From the NCBI RefSeq assembly GCF_000717745.1, contig NZ_JOBH01000004.1, positions 1 to 64,000 on the forward strand: DNA of 64,000 bases. The letters are read 5' to 3'. A program made the translations under genes and the position numbers. The notes under the pieces are model-generated. The model was not told the origin of the DNA. It saw only the letters and a list, made by a program, of their open reading frames with translations, and ran no database searches. This document shows, in pieces, positions 53,541 through 62,922 of this stretch (positions within the stretch are counted from its first letter, which is position 1; each line of letters starts with the position of its first letter). Source of the stretch: Streptomyces violens. GTDB lineage: Bacteria; Actinomycetota; Actinomycetes; Streptomycetales; Streptomycetaceae.

Positions 53541-54566
53541 ATGGCCATGCCGCTCCGTCAGACCATCAGGGTCGGGACCTATCTCTTTGAACAGAAAATG
53601 CTCCGGCGGCGTGCGAAGTTCCCGCTCATCGTCGAGCTGGAGCCGCTTTACGCGTGCAACCTCGCATGCGAGGGCTGTGGAAAGATCCAGCACCCGGCCG
53701 GGGTGCTGAAGCAGCGGATGCCGGTCGCCCAGGCGGTCGGTGCCGTACTGGAATCCGGCGCCCCGATGGTCTCCATCGCGGGCGGCGAGCCCCTGATGCA
53801 CCCTCAGATCGACGAGATCGTGCGCCAGCTGGTCGCCAAGAAGAAGTACGTCTTCCTGTGCACCAACGCCATGCTGCTGCGCAAGAAGATGGACAAGTTC
53901 ACCCCGTCGCCGTACTTCGCCTTCGCGGTGCACATCGACGGGATGCGCGAGCGGCACGACGAGTCCGTGGCCAAGGAAGGCGTCTTCGACGAGGCCGTGG
54001 AGGCCATCAAGGAAGCCAAGCGCCGCGGCTTCCGGGTCACCACGAACTCCACCTTCTTCAACACCGACACCCCGCAGACCATCATCGAGGTGCTCAACTT
54101 CCTCAACGACGACCTCAAGGTCGACGAGATGATGCTGTCGCCCGCCTACGCCTACGAGAAGGCCCCGGACCAGGAGCACTTCCTCGGCGTCGAGCAGACC
54201 AGGGAGCTGTTCAAGAAGGCATTCGCGGGCGGCAACCGGCGCCGCTGGCGGCTCAACCACAGCCCGCTCTTCCTGGACTTCCTGGAGGGCAAGGCGGACT
54301 TCCCCTGCACCGCCTGGGCGATCCCGAACTACTCCCTGTTCGGCTGGCAGCGCCCCTGCTACCTGATGAGCGACGGGTACGTCCCCACGTACCGGGAGCT
54401 GATCGAGGAGACCGACTGGGACAAGTACGGCCGCGGCAAGGACCCGCGCTGCGCCAACTGCATGGCGCACTGCGGCTACGAGCCGACCGCCGTCCTGGCG
54501 ACCATGGGCTCCCTGAAGGAGTCGCTGCGCGCCGCCCGCGAGACCGTCGCCGGAAGCCACGGGTGA
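53541..54566 (+). CDS. hpnH: Adenosylhopane-forming radical SAM enzyme HpnH
   Basis: A 341-residue radical SAM enzyme joining the 5'-deoxyadenosyl group to diploptene (hopene) to give adenosylhopane, the first C35 side-chain step. The cluster cysteines are C39-x3-C43-x2-C46 ([12 protein letters not shown]). The SAM-binding GGE is in [13 protein letters not shown], and a C-terminal cysteine set ([15 protein letters not shown]) is present. The aggaggtga site is a near-perfect anti-Shine-Dalgarno match eight bases before the first of two possible ATG codons. It follows hpnG by five bases and precedes ispG by four. Confidence 0.96.
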   Translation: MAMPLRQTIRVGTYLFEQKMLRRRAKFPLIVELEPLYACNLACEGCGKIQHPAGVLKQRMPVAQAVGAVLESGAPMVSIAGGEPLMHPQIDEIVRQLVAKKKYVFLCTNAMLLRKKMDKFTPSPYFAFAVHIDGMRERHDESVAKEGVFDEAVEAIKEAKRRGFRVTTNSTFFNTDTPQTIIEVLNFLNDDLKVDEMMLSPAYAYEKAPDQEHFLGVEQTRELFKKAFAGGNRRRWRLNHSPLFLDFLEGKADFPCTAWAIPNYSLFGWQRPCYLMSDGYVPTYRELIEETDWDKYGRGKDPRCANCMAHCGYEPTAVLATMGSLKESLRAARETVAGSHG

Positions 54567-54570
54567 CGTC

Positions 54571-55770
54571 ATGACCATTGGTGAGCCTCCCGGGGGTCCG
54601 GGGGTTGTCCCCCGGACAAGCACAGCGCTGGGGCTCCCCGAGGTCCCGGCCCGGCCCCTGGCCATCCGGCGCGTCTCGCGCCGGATCCAGGTCGGGCCGG
54701 TGGCCGTGGGCGGGGGAGCGCCCGTCTCCGTACAGTCGATGACGACGACGCGTACGGCCGACATCGGGGCGACGCTGCAGCAGATCGCGGAGCTGACGGC
54801 GTCCGGCTGTCAGATCGTCCGCGTGGCCTGCCCGACGCAGGACGACGCGGACGCGCTGCCGGTGATCGCGAAGAAGTCGCAGATCCCGGTGATCGCGGAC
54901 ATCCACTTCCAGCCGAAGTACGTCTTCGCGGCGATCGACGCGGGCTGTGCGGCGGTGCGGGTGAATCCGGGCAACATCAAGCAGTTCGACGACAAGGTCA
55001 AGGAGATCGCCAAGGCGGCCAACGACGCCGGCACTCCGATCCGCATCGGCGTGAACGCCGGGTCGCTGGACCGCCGTCTGCTGCAGAAGTACGGCAAGGC
55101 CACGCCCGAGGCGCTGGTGGAGTCGGCCCTGTGGGAGGCATCGCTCTTCGAGGAGCACGGCTTCCGCGACATCAAGATCTCCGTCAAGCACAACGACCCG
55201 GTCGTGATGGTCAACGCCTACCGGCAGCTGGCCGCGCAGTGCGACTATCCGCTGCACCTGGGTGTGACCGAGGCGGGTCCGGCTTTCCAGGGCACGATCA
55301 AGTCCGCGGTCGCCTTCGGCGCGCTGCTGAGCGAGGGGATCGGCGACACCATCCGGGTCTCCCTCTCCGCCCCGCCCGCCGAGGAGGTCAAGGTCGGTAT
55401 CTCCATCCTGGAGTCGCTGAACCTGCGGCAGCGCCGGCTGGAGATCGTCTCGTGCCCGTCGTGCGGGCGGGCGCAGGTGGATGTGTACAAGCTGGCCGAG
55501 GAGGTCACCGCCGGGCTGGACGGCATGGAGGTGCCGCTCCGTGTCGCGGTGATGGGCTGTGTGGTCAACGGCCCCGGTGAGGCCCGCGAGGCCGATCTCG
55601 GCGTCGCCTCCGGCAACGGCAAGGGGCAGATCTTCGTGAAGGGCGAGGTCATCAAGACCGTGCCGGAGTCGAAGATCGTGGAGACCCTCATCGAGGAAGC
55701 CATGAAGATCGCCGAACGCATGGCAGCCGAGGGAGCGGCGACGGGCGCCCCGAACGTCACCGTCGGCTGA
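54571..55770 (+). CDS. ispG: HMB-PP synthase IspG
   Basis: A 399-residue 4Fe-4S enzyme of the MEP pathway, converting MEcPP to (E)-4-hydroxy-3-methylbut-2-enyl diphosphate. Cluster cysteines are in [20 protein letters not shown] and [20 protein letters not shown]. The TIM-barrel start is [20 protein letters not shown], with [17 protein letters not shown] after it. The first 30 residues ([17 protein letters not shown]...) are extra relative to what I remember, and their DNA carries a 9-bp hairpin at 54596-54617. No other standard start exists in frame. This is likely a dedicated copy; Streptomyces usually has a second housekeeping ispG elsewhere. Confidence 0.94.
   Translation: MTIGEPPGGPGVVPRTSTALGLPEVPARPLAIRRVSRRIQVGPVAVGGGAPVSVQSMTTTRTADIGATLQQIAELTASGCQIVRVACPTQDDADALPVIAKKSQIPVIADIHFQPKYVFAAIDAGCAAVRVNPGNIKQFDDKVKEIAKAANDAGTPIRIGVNAGSLDRRLLQKYGKATPEALVESALWEASLFEEHGFRDIKISVKHNDPVVMVNAYRQLAAQCDYPLHLGVTEAGPAFQGTIKSAVAFGALLSEGIGDTIRVSLSAPPAEEVKVGISILESLNLRQRRLEIVSCPSCGRAQVDVYKLAEEVTAGLDGMEVPLRVAVMGCVVNGPGEAREADLGVASGNGKGQIFVKGEVIKTVPESKIVETLIEEAMKIAERMAAEGAATGAPNVTVG
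54596..54617 (+). repeat. Palindromic element inside the ispG 5' end
   Basis: gtccggggg-ttgt-cccccggac, a 9-bp stem with a 4-nt loop within the first 16 codons of ispG. The sequence resembles the GC-rich palindromic elements scattered in Streptomyces intergenic regions. Confidence 0.6.
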
Positions 55771-55846
55771 ACCGACCCCCGGCGCCGCCGCCGGCCGACG
55801 ACCCGGCGGCTCCGTCGGCAAGTACAAAAGAGGAGGGGGACCCAGC

Positions 55847-57760
55847 ATGTCGATGCTCGAACACATCCGGGAACCGCAGGACCTCAAGGAGGTGCCGGCG
55901 GACCGCCTCGGTCAACTGGCCGCGGAGATCCGCCAGTTCCTCATCCAGGCGGTCGCCCGCACCGGCGGCCACCTCGGACCCAACCTGGGCGTGGTCGAGC
56001 TGACCATCGCCCTGCACCGGGTGTTCGACTCGCCCGCCGACCGCATCCTGTGGGACACCGGGCACCAGTCGTACGTCCACAAGCTCCTGACCGGTCGGCA
56101 GGACTTCTCCAAGCTCCGCGGCAAGGGTGGCCTGTCCGGGTACCCCTCGCGCGAGGAATCCGTTCACGACGTCATCGAGAACAGCCACGCCTCCACCGTG
56201 CTCGGCTGGGCCGACGGGCTGGCCAAGGCAAACCAGGTACTGGGGAAGCGCGACCACGTCGTCGCGGTCACCGGAGACGGCGCGCTCACCGGCGGCATGG
56301 CCTGGGAGGCGCTCAACAACATCGCGGCCGAGGACCGGCCGCTGATCATCGTCGTCAACGACAACGAGCGCTCCTACGCGCCCACCATCGGCGGCCTCGC
56401 CGACCACCTCGCCACGCTCCGCACCACCGACGGCTACGAACGCTTCCTGTCCTGGGGCAAGGACGTACTGAACCGCACGCCGGTCGTCGGCCGGCCGCTC
56501 TACGAGTCGCTGCACGGCGCGAAGAAGGGCTTCAAGGACGCCTTCGCGCCCCAGGGCATGTTCGAGGACCTGGGCCTGAAGTACGTCGGCCCGATCGACG
56601 GCCACGACATCGAGGCCGTGGAGTCCGCGCTGCGCCGCGCCGCCCGCTTCCACGGCCCCGTACTGGTGCACTGCCTCACCGAGAAGGGGCGCGGCTACCA
56701 GCCGGCCCTGGAGGACGAGGCCGACCGCTTTCATACCGTCGGCGTGATGGACCCGCTCACGTGCGCGCCGGTCGCGCCGCCCGGTCCGCCGTCCTGGACC
56801 TCCGTCTTCGGCGACGAGATGGTCCGCATCGGCGCCGAGCGGCCGGACGTGGTGGCCCTCACCGCGGCGATGCTGCAGCCCGTGGGGCTGGGCAAGTTCG
56901 CCGCCGCGTACCCGGACCGGGTCTGGGACGTGGGCATCGCCGAACAGCACGCCGCGGTCTCGGCGGCCGGGCTCGCCACGGGCGGCCTGCACCCGGTCTT
57001 CGCGGTCTACGCCACCTTCCTCAACCGCGCCTTCGACCAGATCCTGATGGACGTCGCGCTGCACAAGTGCGGGGTCACCTTCGTACTGGACCGGGCCGGC
57101 GTCACCGGCACCGACGGGCCCAGCCACAACGGCATGTGGGACATGTCGATCCTCCAGGTCGTACCGGGCCTGCGGATCGCCGCCCCACGTGACGCCGACC
57201 AGCTCCGCGCCGAGCTGCGCGAGGCCGTCGACGTCGACGACGCGCCGACCGTCGTGCGCTACCCCAAGGAGTCCGTCGGCGACCCGATCCCCGCACTGGA
57301 GCGGATCGGGGGAGTGGATGTCCTCGCGCGCGGCGACGGGGAGGACGTGCTGCTGGTCGCGGTCGGCGTGATGGCGCCGGTCTGCCTGGAGGCGGCGGCC
57401 CTCCTCGAAGCGCGCGGCATCGGCGCCACGGTGATCGACCCCCGCTGGGTCAAGCCGGTCGACCCGGAGATCCCACGGCTGGCCGCACGGCACGCCGCGG
57501 TGGCCGTAGTGGAGGACAGCAGCCGCACCGGCGGCGTCGGCGCCGCGGTCGGCCAGGCGCTGCGCGATGCCGACGTCGATCTGCCGCTGCGCACCTTCGG
57601 CATCCCCGAACAGTTCCTCGCGCACGCCAAGCGGGGCGAGGTGCTGGCCGACATCGGGCTGACCCCGGCGGAGATCGCGGGACGCATCGCCGAGAGCCTG
57701 CCCCGTACGGACGACCGCGCGGCGGCCGTCGCGGCCGTCAAGGAGAACAACACCGCATGA
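55847..57760 (+). CDS. dxs: 1-deoxy-D-xylulose-5-phosphate synthase
   Basis: A 637-residue TPP-dependent transketolase-like enzyme, condensing pyruvate and glyceraldehyde 3-phosphate at the MEP pathway entry. The TPP/Mg motif is [19 protein letters not shown]. The catalytic region includes [36 protein letters not shown] and [17 protein letters not shown]. Length is normal. The start follows a gaggaggggg site. A 76-base gap separates it from ispG with no terminator visible. It is probably the flux-boosting, hopanoid-linked copy of dxs. Confidence 0.97.
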   Translation: MSMLEHIREPQDLKEVPADRLGQLAAEIRQFLIQAVARTGGHLGPNLGVVELTIALHRVFDSPADRILWDTGHQSYVHKLLTGRQDFSKLRGKGGLSGYPSREESVHDVIENSHASTVLGWADGLAKANQVLGKRDHVVAVTGDGALTGGMAWEALNNIAAEDRPLIIVVNDNERSYAPTIGGLADHLATLRTTDGYERFLSWGKDVLNRTPVVGRPLYESLHGAKKGFKDAFAPQGMFEDLGLKYVGPIDGHDIEAVESALRRAARFHGPVLVHCLTEKGRGYQPALEDEADRFHTVGVMDPLTCAPVAPPGPPSWTSVFGDEMVRIGAERPDVVALTAAMLQPVGLGKFAAAYPDRVWDVGIAEQHAAVSAAGLATGGLHPVFAVYATFLNRAFDQILMDVALHKCGVTFVLDRAGVTGTDGPSHNGMWDMSILQVVPGLRIAAPRDADQLRAELREAVDVDDAPTVVRYPKESVGDPIPALERIGGVDVLARGDGEDVLLVAVGVMAPVCLEAAALLEARGIGATVIDPRWVKPVDPEIPRLAARHAAVAVVEDSSRTGGVGAAVGQALRDADVDLPLRTFGIPEQFLAHAKRGEVLADIGLTPAEIAGRIAESLPRTDDRAAAVAAVKENNTA

Positions 57761-59139
57761 CCGGATTCGACCTCACCAAGCTGCTCGCCGAGCGCGGCGC
57801 CGAACGCTACGACCTGCACGCCAAGTACCTGAACCACCAGCTGCCGCGGATGCTGCACACCATCGGCTTCGACAAGGTCTACGAGCGGGCCGAGGGCGCG
57901 TACTTCTGGGATGACCAGGGGCAGGACTACCTGGACATGCTCGCCGGGTTCGGCGTGATGGGCCTCGGCCGGCACCACCCCGTGGTCCGGCAGGCGCTGC
58001 ACGACGTACTGGACGCCGGGCTGGCCGACCTCACCCGCTTCGACTGCCCGCCGCTGCCGGGCCTGCTCGCCGAGAAGCTGCTCCGGTACGCGCCGCACCT
58101 GGACCGGGTCTTCTTCGGGAACAGCGGTACCGAGGCCGTCGAGACGGCCCTGAAGTTCGCCCGGTACGCGACGGGGCGCCCGCGCATCCTGTACTGCACG
58201 CACGCCTTCCACGGCCTGACCACGGGCTCGCTCTCGGTCAACGGCGAGGCCGGCTTCCGCGACGGCTTCGCGCCGCTGCTGCCGGACACCGCGATCGAGA
58301 TGGGCGACCTGGACGCGCTGGAGCGGGAGCTGAAGCGCGGCGACGTGGCGGCCTTCGTCGTGGAGCCGATCCAGGGCAAGGGCGTCCACCCCACTCCGCC
58401 CGGCTTCCTCCTCGCGGCACAGGAGCTGCTGCACAAGCACAAGGCGCTGCTCATCGCCGACGAGGTGCAGACCGGCCTCGGCCGCACCGGCGACTTCTTC
58501 GCGTACCAGCACGAGCCCGGCGTCGAGCCGGACCTGGTCTGCGTGGCCAAGGCGCTGTCCGGCGGCTATGTGCCGGTCGGCGCGACACTCGGCAAGGAGT
58601 CGGTCTTCAAGAAGATCTACTCCTCGATGGACCGGGTCCTGGTGCACTCCGCCAGCTTCGGCTCCAACGCCCAGGCGATGGCGGCGGGCCTCGCGGTCCT
58701 CACCGTCATGGAGGACGAGGGAATCGTCGCCGGCGTGCGCTCCACGGGCGACCTGCTGCGCACCCGCCTGACCGAGCTGATCCCGAAGTACGAGCTGCTG
58801 CACGACGTGCGGGGCCGCGGCCTGATGATCGGGATCGAGTTCGGCCGGCCGAAGTCGCTGGGTCTGCGGAGCCGCTGGACGATGCTCCAGGCGGCACGCA
58901 AGGGGCTCTTCGCGCAGATGGTGGTGGTGCCGCTGCTCCAGCGGCACCGCATCCTCACCCAGGTCTCCGGCGACCACCTGGAGGTCATCAAGCTGATCCC
59001 GCCGCTGATCATCGGCGAGCCGGAGGTGGACCGCTTCGTCGAGGCGTTCACGGCCGTCATGGACGACGCCCACGCGGGCGGCGGCCTGATCTGGGACTTC
59101 GGGCGGACGCTGGTGAAGCAGGCGATGGCGAACCGCTGA
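57757..59139 (+). CDS. hpnO: Hopanoid aminotransferase HpnO
   Basis: A 460-residue class III PLP aminotransferase. The PLP lysine is K265 in [15 protein letters not shown]. Cofactor motifs are [33 protein letters not shown] and [15 protein letters not shown]. HpnO installs the terminal amino group, giving aminobacteriohopanetriol, the last gene of many hopanoid operons. It starts by ATGA overlap with dxs and is closed by the hairpin at 59148-59197. Confidence 0.92.
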   Translation: MTGFDLTKLLAERGAERYDLHAKYLNHQLPRMLHTIGFDKVYERAEGAYFWDDQGQDYLDMLAGFGVMGLGRHHPVVRQALHDVLDAGLADLTRFDCPPLPGLLAEKLLRYAPHLDRVFFGNSGTEAVETALKFARYATGRPRILYCTHAFHGLTTGSLSVNGEAGFRDGFAPLLPDTAIEMGDLDALERELKRGDVAAFVVEPIQGKGVHPTPPGFLLAAQELLHKHKALLIADEVQTGLGRTGDFFAYQHEPGVEPDLVCVAKALSGGYVPVGATLGKESVFKKIYSSMDRVLVHSASFGSNAQAMAAGLAVLTVMEDEGIVAGVRSTGDLLRTRLTELIPKYELLHDVRGRGLMIGIEFGRPKSLGLRSRWTMLQAARKGLFAQMVVVPLLQRHRILTQVSGDHLEVIKLIPPLIIGEPEVDRFVEAFTAVMDDAHAGGGLIWDFGRTLVKQAMANR

Positions 59140-59147
59140 GGGCGGAT

Positions 59148-59197
59148 ACGGCGGCGGCCCCCGGCCCGTCACTTGACGGTACGGGGGCCGCCGCCGT
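59148..59197. terminator. Operon-end bidirectional hairpin
   Basis: Perfect 16-bp stem acggcggcggcccccg / cgggggccgccgccgt. The 18-nt loop has its own ccgtca/tgacgg mini-stem. It begins nine bases after hpnO and also faces the convergent phosphatase gene. Confidence 0.93.
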
Positions 59198-59206
59198 GCC
59201 GGGGCC

Positions 59207-60019
59207 TCAGTCCTCCAGCAGCCGTTCCCGCAGTCGGCCGCGGGTCTCCGGGGTGAGCTTCAGGCCCTCGGTGAGGTAGGTCTCCGTCGAGCCCCAGGTG
59301 GACTCGATGGTGTCGAAGGCCGCGTGCAGGTACTCGGCGCGGGCGTCGAAGAGGGGTGCGAGCAGCGCCATGACCTCTTCGGACATGCCGGCCGCCGAGC
59401 GGTTGGAGCGGCGCACCTTGTAGCGGCGGCGCGGGTCGTTGGACTCCAGATAGTCCGCCTCGATGGCCTCCCGCTCCACGCCCACCGCGAGCAGCGTGAT
59501 CGCGATCGACAGGCCCGCGCGGTCCTTGCCGGCCGCGCAGTGCATCAGCGCCGGCACGCTCTCCTCGGCTATGGAGTGCAGTATCCGGCTGTGGTCGGCG
59601 GTGCGGGTCGAGACGATGTGCCGGTACGTGCGCGCCATCCGGCCCGCCGCCTGCCCGTCGCCCAGCGCCGCGCGCAGCTGGTCCAGCTCGCCGTCGCGCA
59701 CCATCGCCCAGAACTCCGCGCCGTCGGCCGGGTCGGTGAGCGGGATGTTGACGTGCCGCACGCCGGGCAGCGTGACGTCGGGGCCCTCGAGCTTGATGTC
59801 GGCGGCGTTGCGGAAGTCGAAGATGGTGTGCAGGCCGAGGGTGCCGAGGAAGGCGGCGTCCGCCTCCGTCGCGTGTGCCAGGTGACCGCTGCGGAAGAGC
59901 CGGCCCTGCCGCACCCGCCGCCCGTCGACCGTCGGCAGCCCGCCGACGTCCCGGAAGTTGCGCACCTCGGTGAGCAGGGGCTCGGTCGACCGGACCTGGG
60001 GCGGCTGCTGCGTCGTCAC
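59207..60019 (-). CDS. Tyrosine/serine protein phosphatase
   Basis: A 270-residue cytosolic phosphatase of the cysteine-dependent tyrosine/serine family (lipid/protein phosphatase type, as M. tuberculosis PtpB). The P-loop is H160-C161-AAGKD-R167-AGLS, matching HCxxGKDRTG of that group. The N-terminal VRNFRDVGGLPTVDGRRVRQ and GRLFRSGHLAHATEADAAFL are diagnostic. GTG 60019 is chosen because aaaaggag lies eight bases upstream; the longer frame is Arg/Ser-rich noise. It may dephosphorylate proteins or phosphoinositides; the substrate is unknown. Confidence 0.9.
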   Translation of the reverse strand: MTTQQPPQVRSTEPLLTEVRNFRDVGGLPTVDGRRVRQGRLFRSGHLAHATEADAAFLGTLGLHTIFDFRNAADIKLEGPDVTLPGVRHVNIPLTDPADGAEFWAMVRDGELDQLRAALGDGQAAGRMARTYRHIVSTRTADHSRILHSIAEESVPALMHCAAGKDRAGLSIAITLLAVGVEREAIEADYLESNDPRRRYKVRRSNRSAAGMSEEVMALLAPLFDARAEYLHAAFDTIESTWGSTETYLTEGLKLTPETRGRLRERLLED

Positions 60020-60317
60020 GGGCGCGCTCCTTTTACGTCGGCCGCCGACGCTGCTCGTCGGCGAGCGGGCTGATTCGACCATACGGCACTGGTGCAATAG
60101 GCAACTAGCTCGTCCGGCCACTGATCGTGACCGTACGCGGTCGGGATGCGGTCGGTATCGGCCCGCGCTGCCGTCGCTCGACGTCCGTCTCGGCGTGGGG
60201 CTGGTGTCCACTCGTATTCCGACTTGGGCAGAATTTGACTGAGTGGCAATCATCACCTGCCGTCAACCCATGGTTACGGTGGCGTAGGTCACTCCTGAAG
60301 GTGAAGTATGTCCTGAC

Positions 60318-61163
60318 GTGGCAGAGGATTCGAAGAAGATAAGCAGCAGGGAAAGTGGCCCGTTCGGGTCGTACGCGGCCATCGGGGACAGCTTCACCGA
60401 GGGCGTCGGCGACCCCGGTCCGGACGGCACGTTCATCGGCTGGGCGGACCGGCTCGCGGTCCTGCTCTCCGACCGCCGCCCGGAGCACGACTTCCGGTAC
60501 GCCAACCTCGCCGTGCGGGGCCGGCTCCTGGACCAGATCGTCGCCGAGCAGGTGCCGCGCGCCAAGGAGCTGGGCCCGGACCTGGTGACCTTCTGTGCCG
60601 GCGGTAATGACATCCTCCGGCCCGGCTCCGACCCGGACGCCGTCGCCGAGCGCTACGCCGCCGCCGTCGCCGACCTCAAGGAGTCGGTCGGCACGGTCCT
60701 GCTGTGCACCGGCTTCGACACCCGTGACATCCCCGTGCTCAGGCACCTGCGGGGCAAGATCGCCACGTACACCGCCCATGTGCGGGCCATCGCCGACCAG
60801 TACGGCTGCCCGGTCCTGGACCTGTGGTCGCTGAAGTCCGTGCAGGACCGCCGCGCCTGGAGCGACGACCGGCTGCACCTCTCGCCCGACGGGCACACCC
60901 GGGTGGCGCTCCGTGCGGGGCAGGTGCTCGGCCTGGACGTGCCGGCCGAGCCGGACCAGCCCTGGCCGCCGGAGGCCGCGCGTACCGCGGCCGACGCCCG
61001 TCGCGAGACCATCCACTGGGCGCGCGAACACCTCGTGCCGTGGATCGGGCGGCGGCTGCGCGGCGAGTCCTCGGGCGACCACGTCACGGCGAAGCGGCCC
61101 GAGCTGGCGCTGCTGGAGGCCGACGCGGCCGCGCTCGCCGAGGCGGCCGCATCGATCCGCTAG
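60318..61163 (+). CDS. SGNH/GDSL-family hydrolase
   Basis: A 281-residue SGNH hydrolase without signal peptide. Block I is YAAIGDSFTEGVGDPG (nucleophile Ser), block II is NLAVRGRLLDQIVAEQ, block III is LVTFCAGGNDILRPGSDP (Asn) and block V is SDDRLHLSPDGHTRVAL (Asp/His). Likely an esterase or lipase on an unknown substrate. It starts at GTG 60318 with a weak gaaggtgaag stretch further upstream. The 298-base gap before it is A/T-richer than average around 60230-60300 and probably carries its promoter. No clear boxes are defined. Confidence 0.9.
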   Translation: MAEDSKKISSRESGPFGSYAAIGDSFTEGVGDPGPDGTFIGWADRLAVLLSDRRPEHDFRYANLAVRGRLLDQIVAEQVPRAKELGPDLVTFCAGGNDILRPGSDPDAVAERYAAAVADLKESVGTVLLCTGFDTRDIPVLRHLRGKIATYTAHVRAIADQYGCPVLDLWSLKSVQDRRAWSDDRLHLSPDGHTRVALRAGQVLGLDVPAEPDQPWPPEAARTAADARRETIHWAREHLVPWIGRRLRGESSGDHVTAKRPELALLEADAAALAEAAASIR

Positions 61164-61193
61164 TACGCGAGATCCCCTAGTGCCCAACGCCCA

Positions 61194-61637
61194 CTAGCAC
61201 GCGAGGTCCGCCCACACGACCCGGCCCCGGCCGGTGTCGGCGGGCCGTACGCCCCAGTCCTCCGACACCGCGCCGACCAGCAGCAGGCCGCGCCCGCACT
61301 CCCGGTCCGTGCTGCGCGGCTGGGCCTGCGGCCGGGAGTCGCTGTGCCCCTGGTCGGTGACCGCCACGCGCAGCCGCGCGCCGTCGAGGGTCAGTTCGCA
61401 GGAGACCCGCTCGCTGTCGGTGTGCCGCACCGCATTGGTGAAGAGCTCCGAGACCACCAGCTCGGCGTCGTCGCGCAACTGCTCGGTGACGCCCCATGTC
61501 CGCAGCGCGGTGGTGACTCTTCGGCGGGCCTCCGGAACGGAGGTGCGCAGCGCCGGCAAATGGAAGGCGTCGCTGAGGAGTTGGACGGCGACGCCGCCGC
61601 ATCCCCTTAACGATTCCGCGTTGTGGGAGGAAGGCAC
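61194..61637 (-). CDS. HATPase-domain protein (anti-sigma type)
   Basis: A protein of about 147 residues with an RsbW-like HATPase domain: N box AELVVSELFTNAVRHTDSE, G1-like LRVAVTDQGHSDSRPQ and G2 GRGLLLVGAVSEDWGV. The start is uncertain: GTG 61637 fits the usual domain boundary and sits four bases after a tagtta box, so the mRNA could be leaderless. In-frame codons further up exist but would overlap the divergent regulator's promoter. It forms, divergently, the fourth member of the DUF397/XRE/methyltransferase module. Confidence 0.78.
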   Translation of the reverse strand: MPSSHNAESLRGCGGVAVQLLSDAFHLPALRTSVPEARRRVTTALRTWGVTEQLRDDAELVVSELFTNAVRHTDSERVSCELTLDGARLRVAVTDQGHSDSRPQAQPRSTDRECGRGLLLVGAVSEDWGVRPADTGRGRVVWADLAC

Positions 61638-61740
61638 ACCGTAACTATGTGCGATGTTGAACAAGCTTGGCAAGGACCAACCTGTAAATTGCAGAATCGT
61701 CGTGACAGTCTGTTGGCGCTTCTGATGGCATGACACACTG

Positions 61741-61757
61741 CTGAGCACGTAACTCAG
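61741..61757. promoter_or_regulatory. Small inverted repeat before the XRE gene
   Basis: ctgag-cacgtaa-ctcag, 5-bp arms, lies just before the gaggag ribosome site of the XRE regulator and between the divergent HATPase and XRE genes. It could be an autoregulatory operator. The rest of the gap (61638-61740) is A/T-rich for this genome and carries the divergent promoters. Confidence 0.3.
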
Positions 61758-61773
61758 TTGGAGGAGATCACAA

Positions 61774-62640
61774 GTGGTGGACGCACGGTCGGGCGGGGCG
61801 CCGACCGTCCTGCGGGTAGTCCTCGGCAAGAGGCTGCAGGACCTTCGAGAGAAGGCCGGACTCTCCTTCGAACAGGCCGCAGAGGCACTGGACGTCACGC
61901 ACGCGACCGTACGCCGCATGGAGAAGGCCGAGGTCGGGCTGAAGATCCCGTACGTGGAGAAGCTGCTCGCCACCTACGGTGTCACCGACGCCGAGGAGAG
62001 CGAGACGTTCGTCGCACTCGCTCGGGAGGCCAACCGCCCTGGCTGGTGGCACCGTTTCCGCGACGTACTGCCCGACTGGTTCAGTGCGTACGTCAGCCTG
62101 GAGAGCGCCGCCAACCTCATCCGCGCCTACCAGCCGCACTACGTACCCGGCCTGCTGCAGACCGAGGGCTACGCGCGCGCCGTGCTGCGCGCCGGCATGC
62201 CGCACGCCGCCCCCGAGGAGATCGACCGCTCCGTCGCCCTGCGCATGGAACGCCAGTCGCTGCTCCGCCGCGACAACGCGCCCATGCTGTGGGCCGTGCT
62301 GGACGAGACGGTGCTGCGCCGCCCGGTCGGCGGCGCCGGCGTCATGCGCGAGCAGCTCGACCGGCTGATCGAGGCCACCGAACTGCCCAACGTACGGCTG
62401 CAGATCATCCCCTTCGCCACCGGCCCGCACCCCGCCATGTACGGGCCGTTCCACATCTTCCGGTTCCCGATCCCGGAGCTGCCCGACATCGCGTACGCGG
62501 AGAGCCTGGTCGGCGCCGTGTACTTCGACCAGCGCGGCGATGTCTCGCAGTTCCTGGAAGCGCTGGACCGGATGTGCGCGCAGGCCGCGCCCGCACACCG
62601 CACCGCAGCCCTTCTGAGTGGCTTTCGCAAGGAGATCTGA
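61774..62640 (+). CDS. XRE-family regulator with DUF5753 (WhiJ-like)
   Basis: A 288-residue protein: N-terminal helix-turn-helix (about 15-75: LGKRLQDLREKAGLSFEQAA, EALDVTHATVRRMEKAEVGL) and a C-terminal DUF5753 sensor-like domain (YQPHYVPGLLQTEGYARAVL, LPNVRLQIIPFATGPHPAMYG). This is the WhiJ/AbaA-type regulator family expanded in Streptomyces, usually working with a DUF397 protein in control of development and antibiotics. It starts at GTG 61774 (a second GTG follows), with a gaggag site. The DUF397 gene begins three bases after its stop. Confidence 0.93.
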   Translation: MVDARSGGAPTVLRVVLGKRLQDLREKAGLSFEQAAEALDVTHATVRRMEKAEVGLKIPYVEKLLATYGVTDAEESETFVALAREANRPGWWHRFRDVLPDWFSAYVSLESAANLIRAYQPHYVPGLLQTEGYARAVLRAGMPHAAPEEIDRSVALRMERQSLLRRDNAPMLWAVLDETVLRRPVGGAGVMREQLDRLIEATELPNVRLQIIPFATGPHPAMYGPFHIFRFPIPELPDIAYAESLVGAVYFDQRGDVSQFLEALDRMCAQAAPAHRTAALLSGFRKEI

Positions 62641-62643
62641 ACC

Positions 62644-62922
62644 ATGGATCGCATACGCATCTACAACGGCATGCCCGCCAGCGAGCTGGGCAGCGAGGGC
62701 TGGCACAAGCCGTGGAGCGGCGGCAACGGCGGCGAGTGCGTCGAGGCGATGAGACTCAAGGACGGCCGCGTGGCGCTGCGCCAGTCCACCGACCCCAACG
62801 GCCCGGCACTGATCTACACCCACGGCGAGATCGAGAGCTTCATCCGGGGCGCGAAGGCCGGCGAGGCGGACTTCCTGCTGCACGGGGTGCCCTGCGTGTG
62901 CGGGGACCGGAGGAGCGCATGA
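62644..62922 (+). CDS. DUF397 domain protein
   Basis: A 92-residue DUF397 protein with the two half-repeats of that domain: IYNGMPASELGSEGWHKPWS (G-x-x-C/W-type entry) and ECVEAMRLKDGRVALRQSTD. Relatives (for example WmpA beside WhiJ) act with the XRE-DUF5753 protein, apparently as an antagonist; the chemical role is unknown. It overlaps the SAM-methyltransferase gene by ATGA. Confidence 0.9.
   Translation: MDRIRIYNGMPASELGSEGWHKPWSGGNGGECVEAMRLKDGRVALRQSTDPNGPALIYTHGEIESFIRGAKAGEADFLLHGVPCVCGDRRSA

Noticed and set aside
60230..60300. Promoter boxes before the SGNH hydrolase (gtcaac ... taggtc, 17-base spacer)
   Set aside because: The -35 match is poor and several equally good alternatives exist in the same A/T-rich stretch.
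61177..61197. ctagtg/cactag repeat between the SGNH hydrolase and the HATPase gene
   Set aside because: The 6-bp arms are short and the right arm holds the HATPase stop codon; too weak to call a terminator with confidence.
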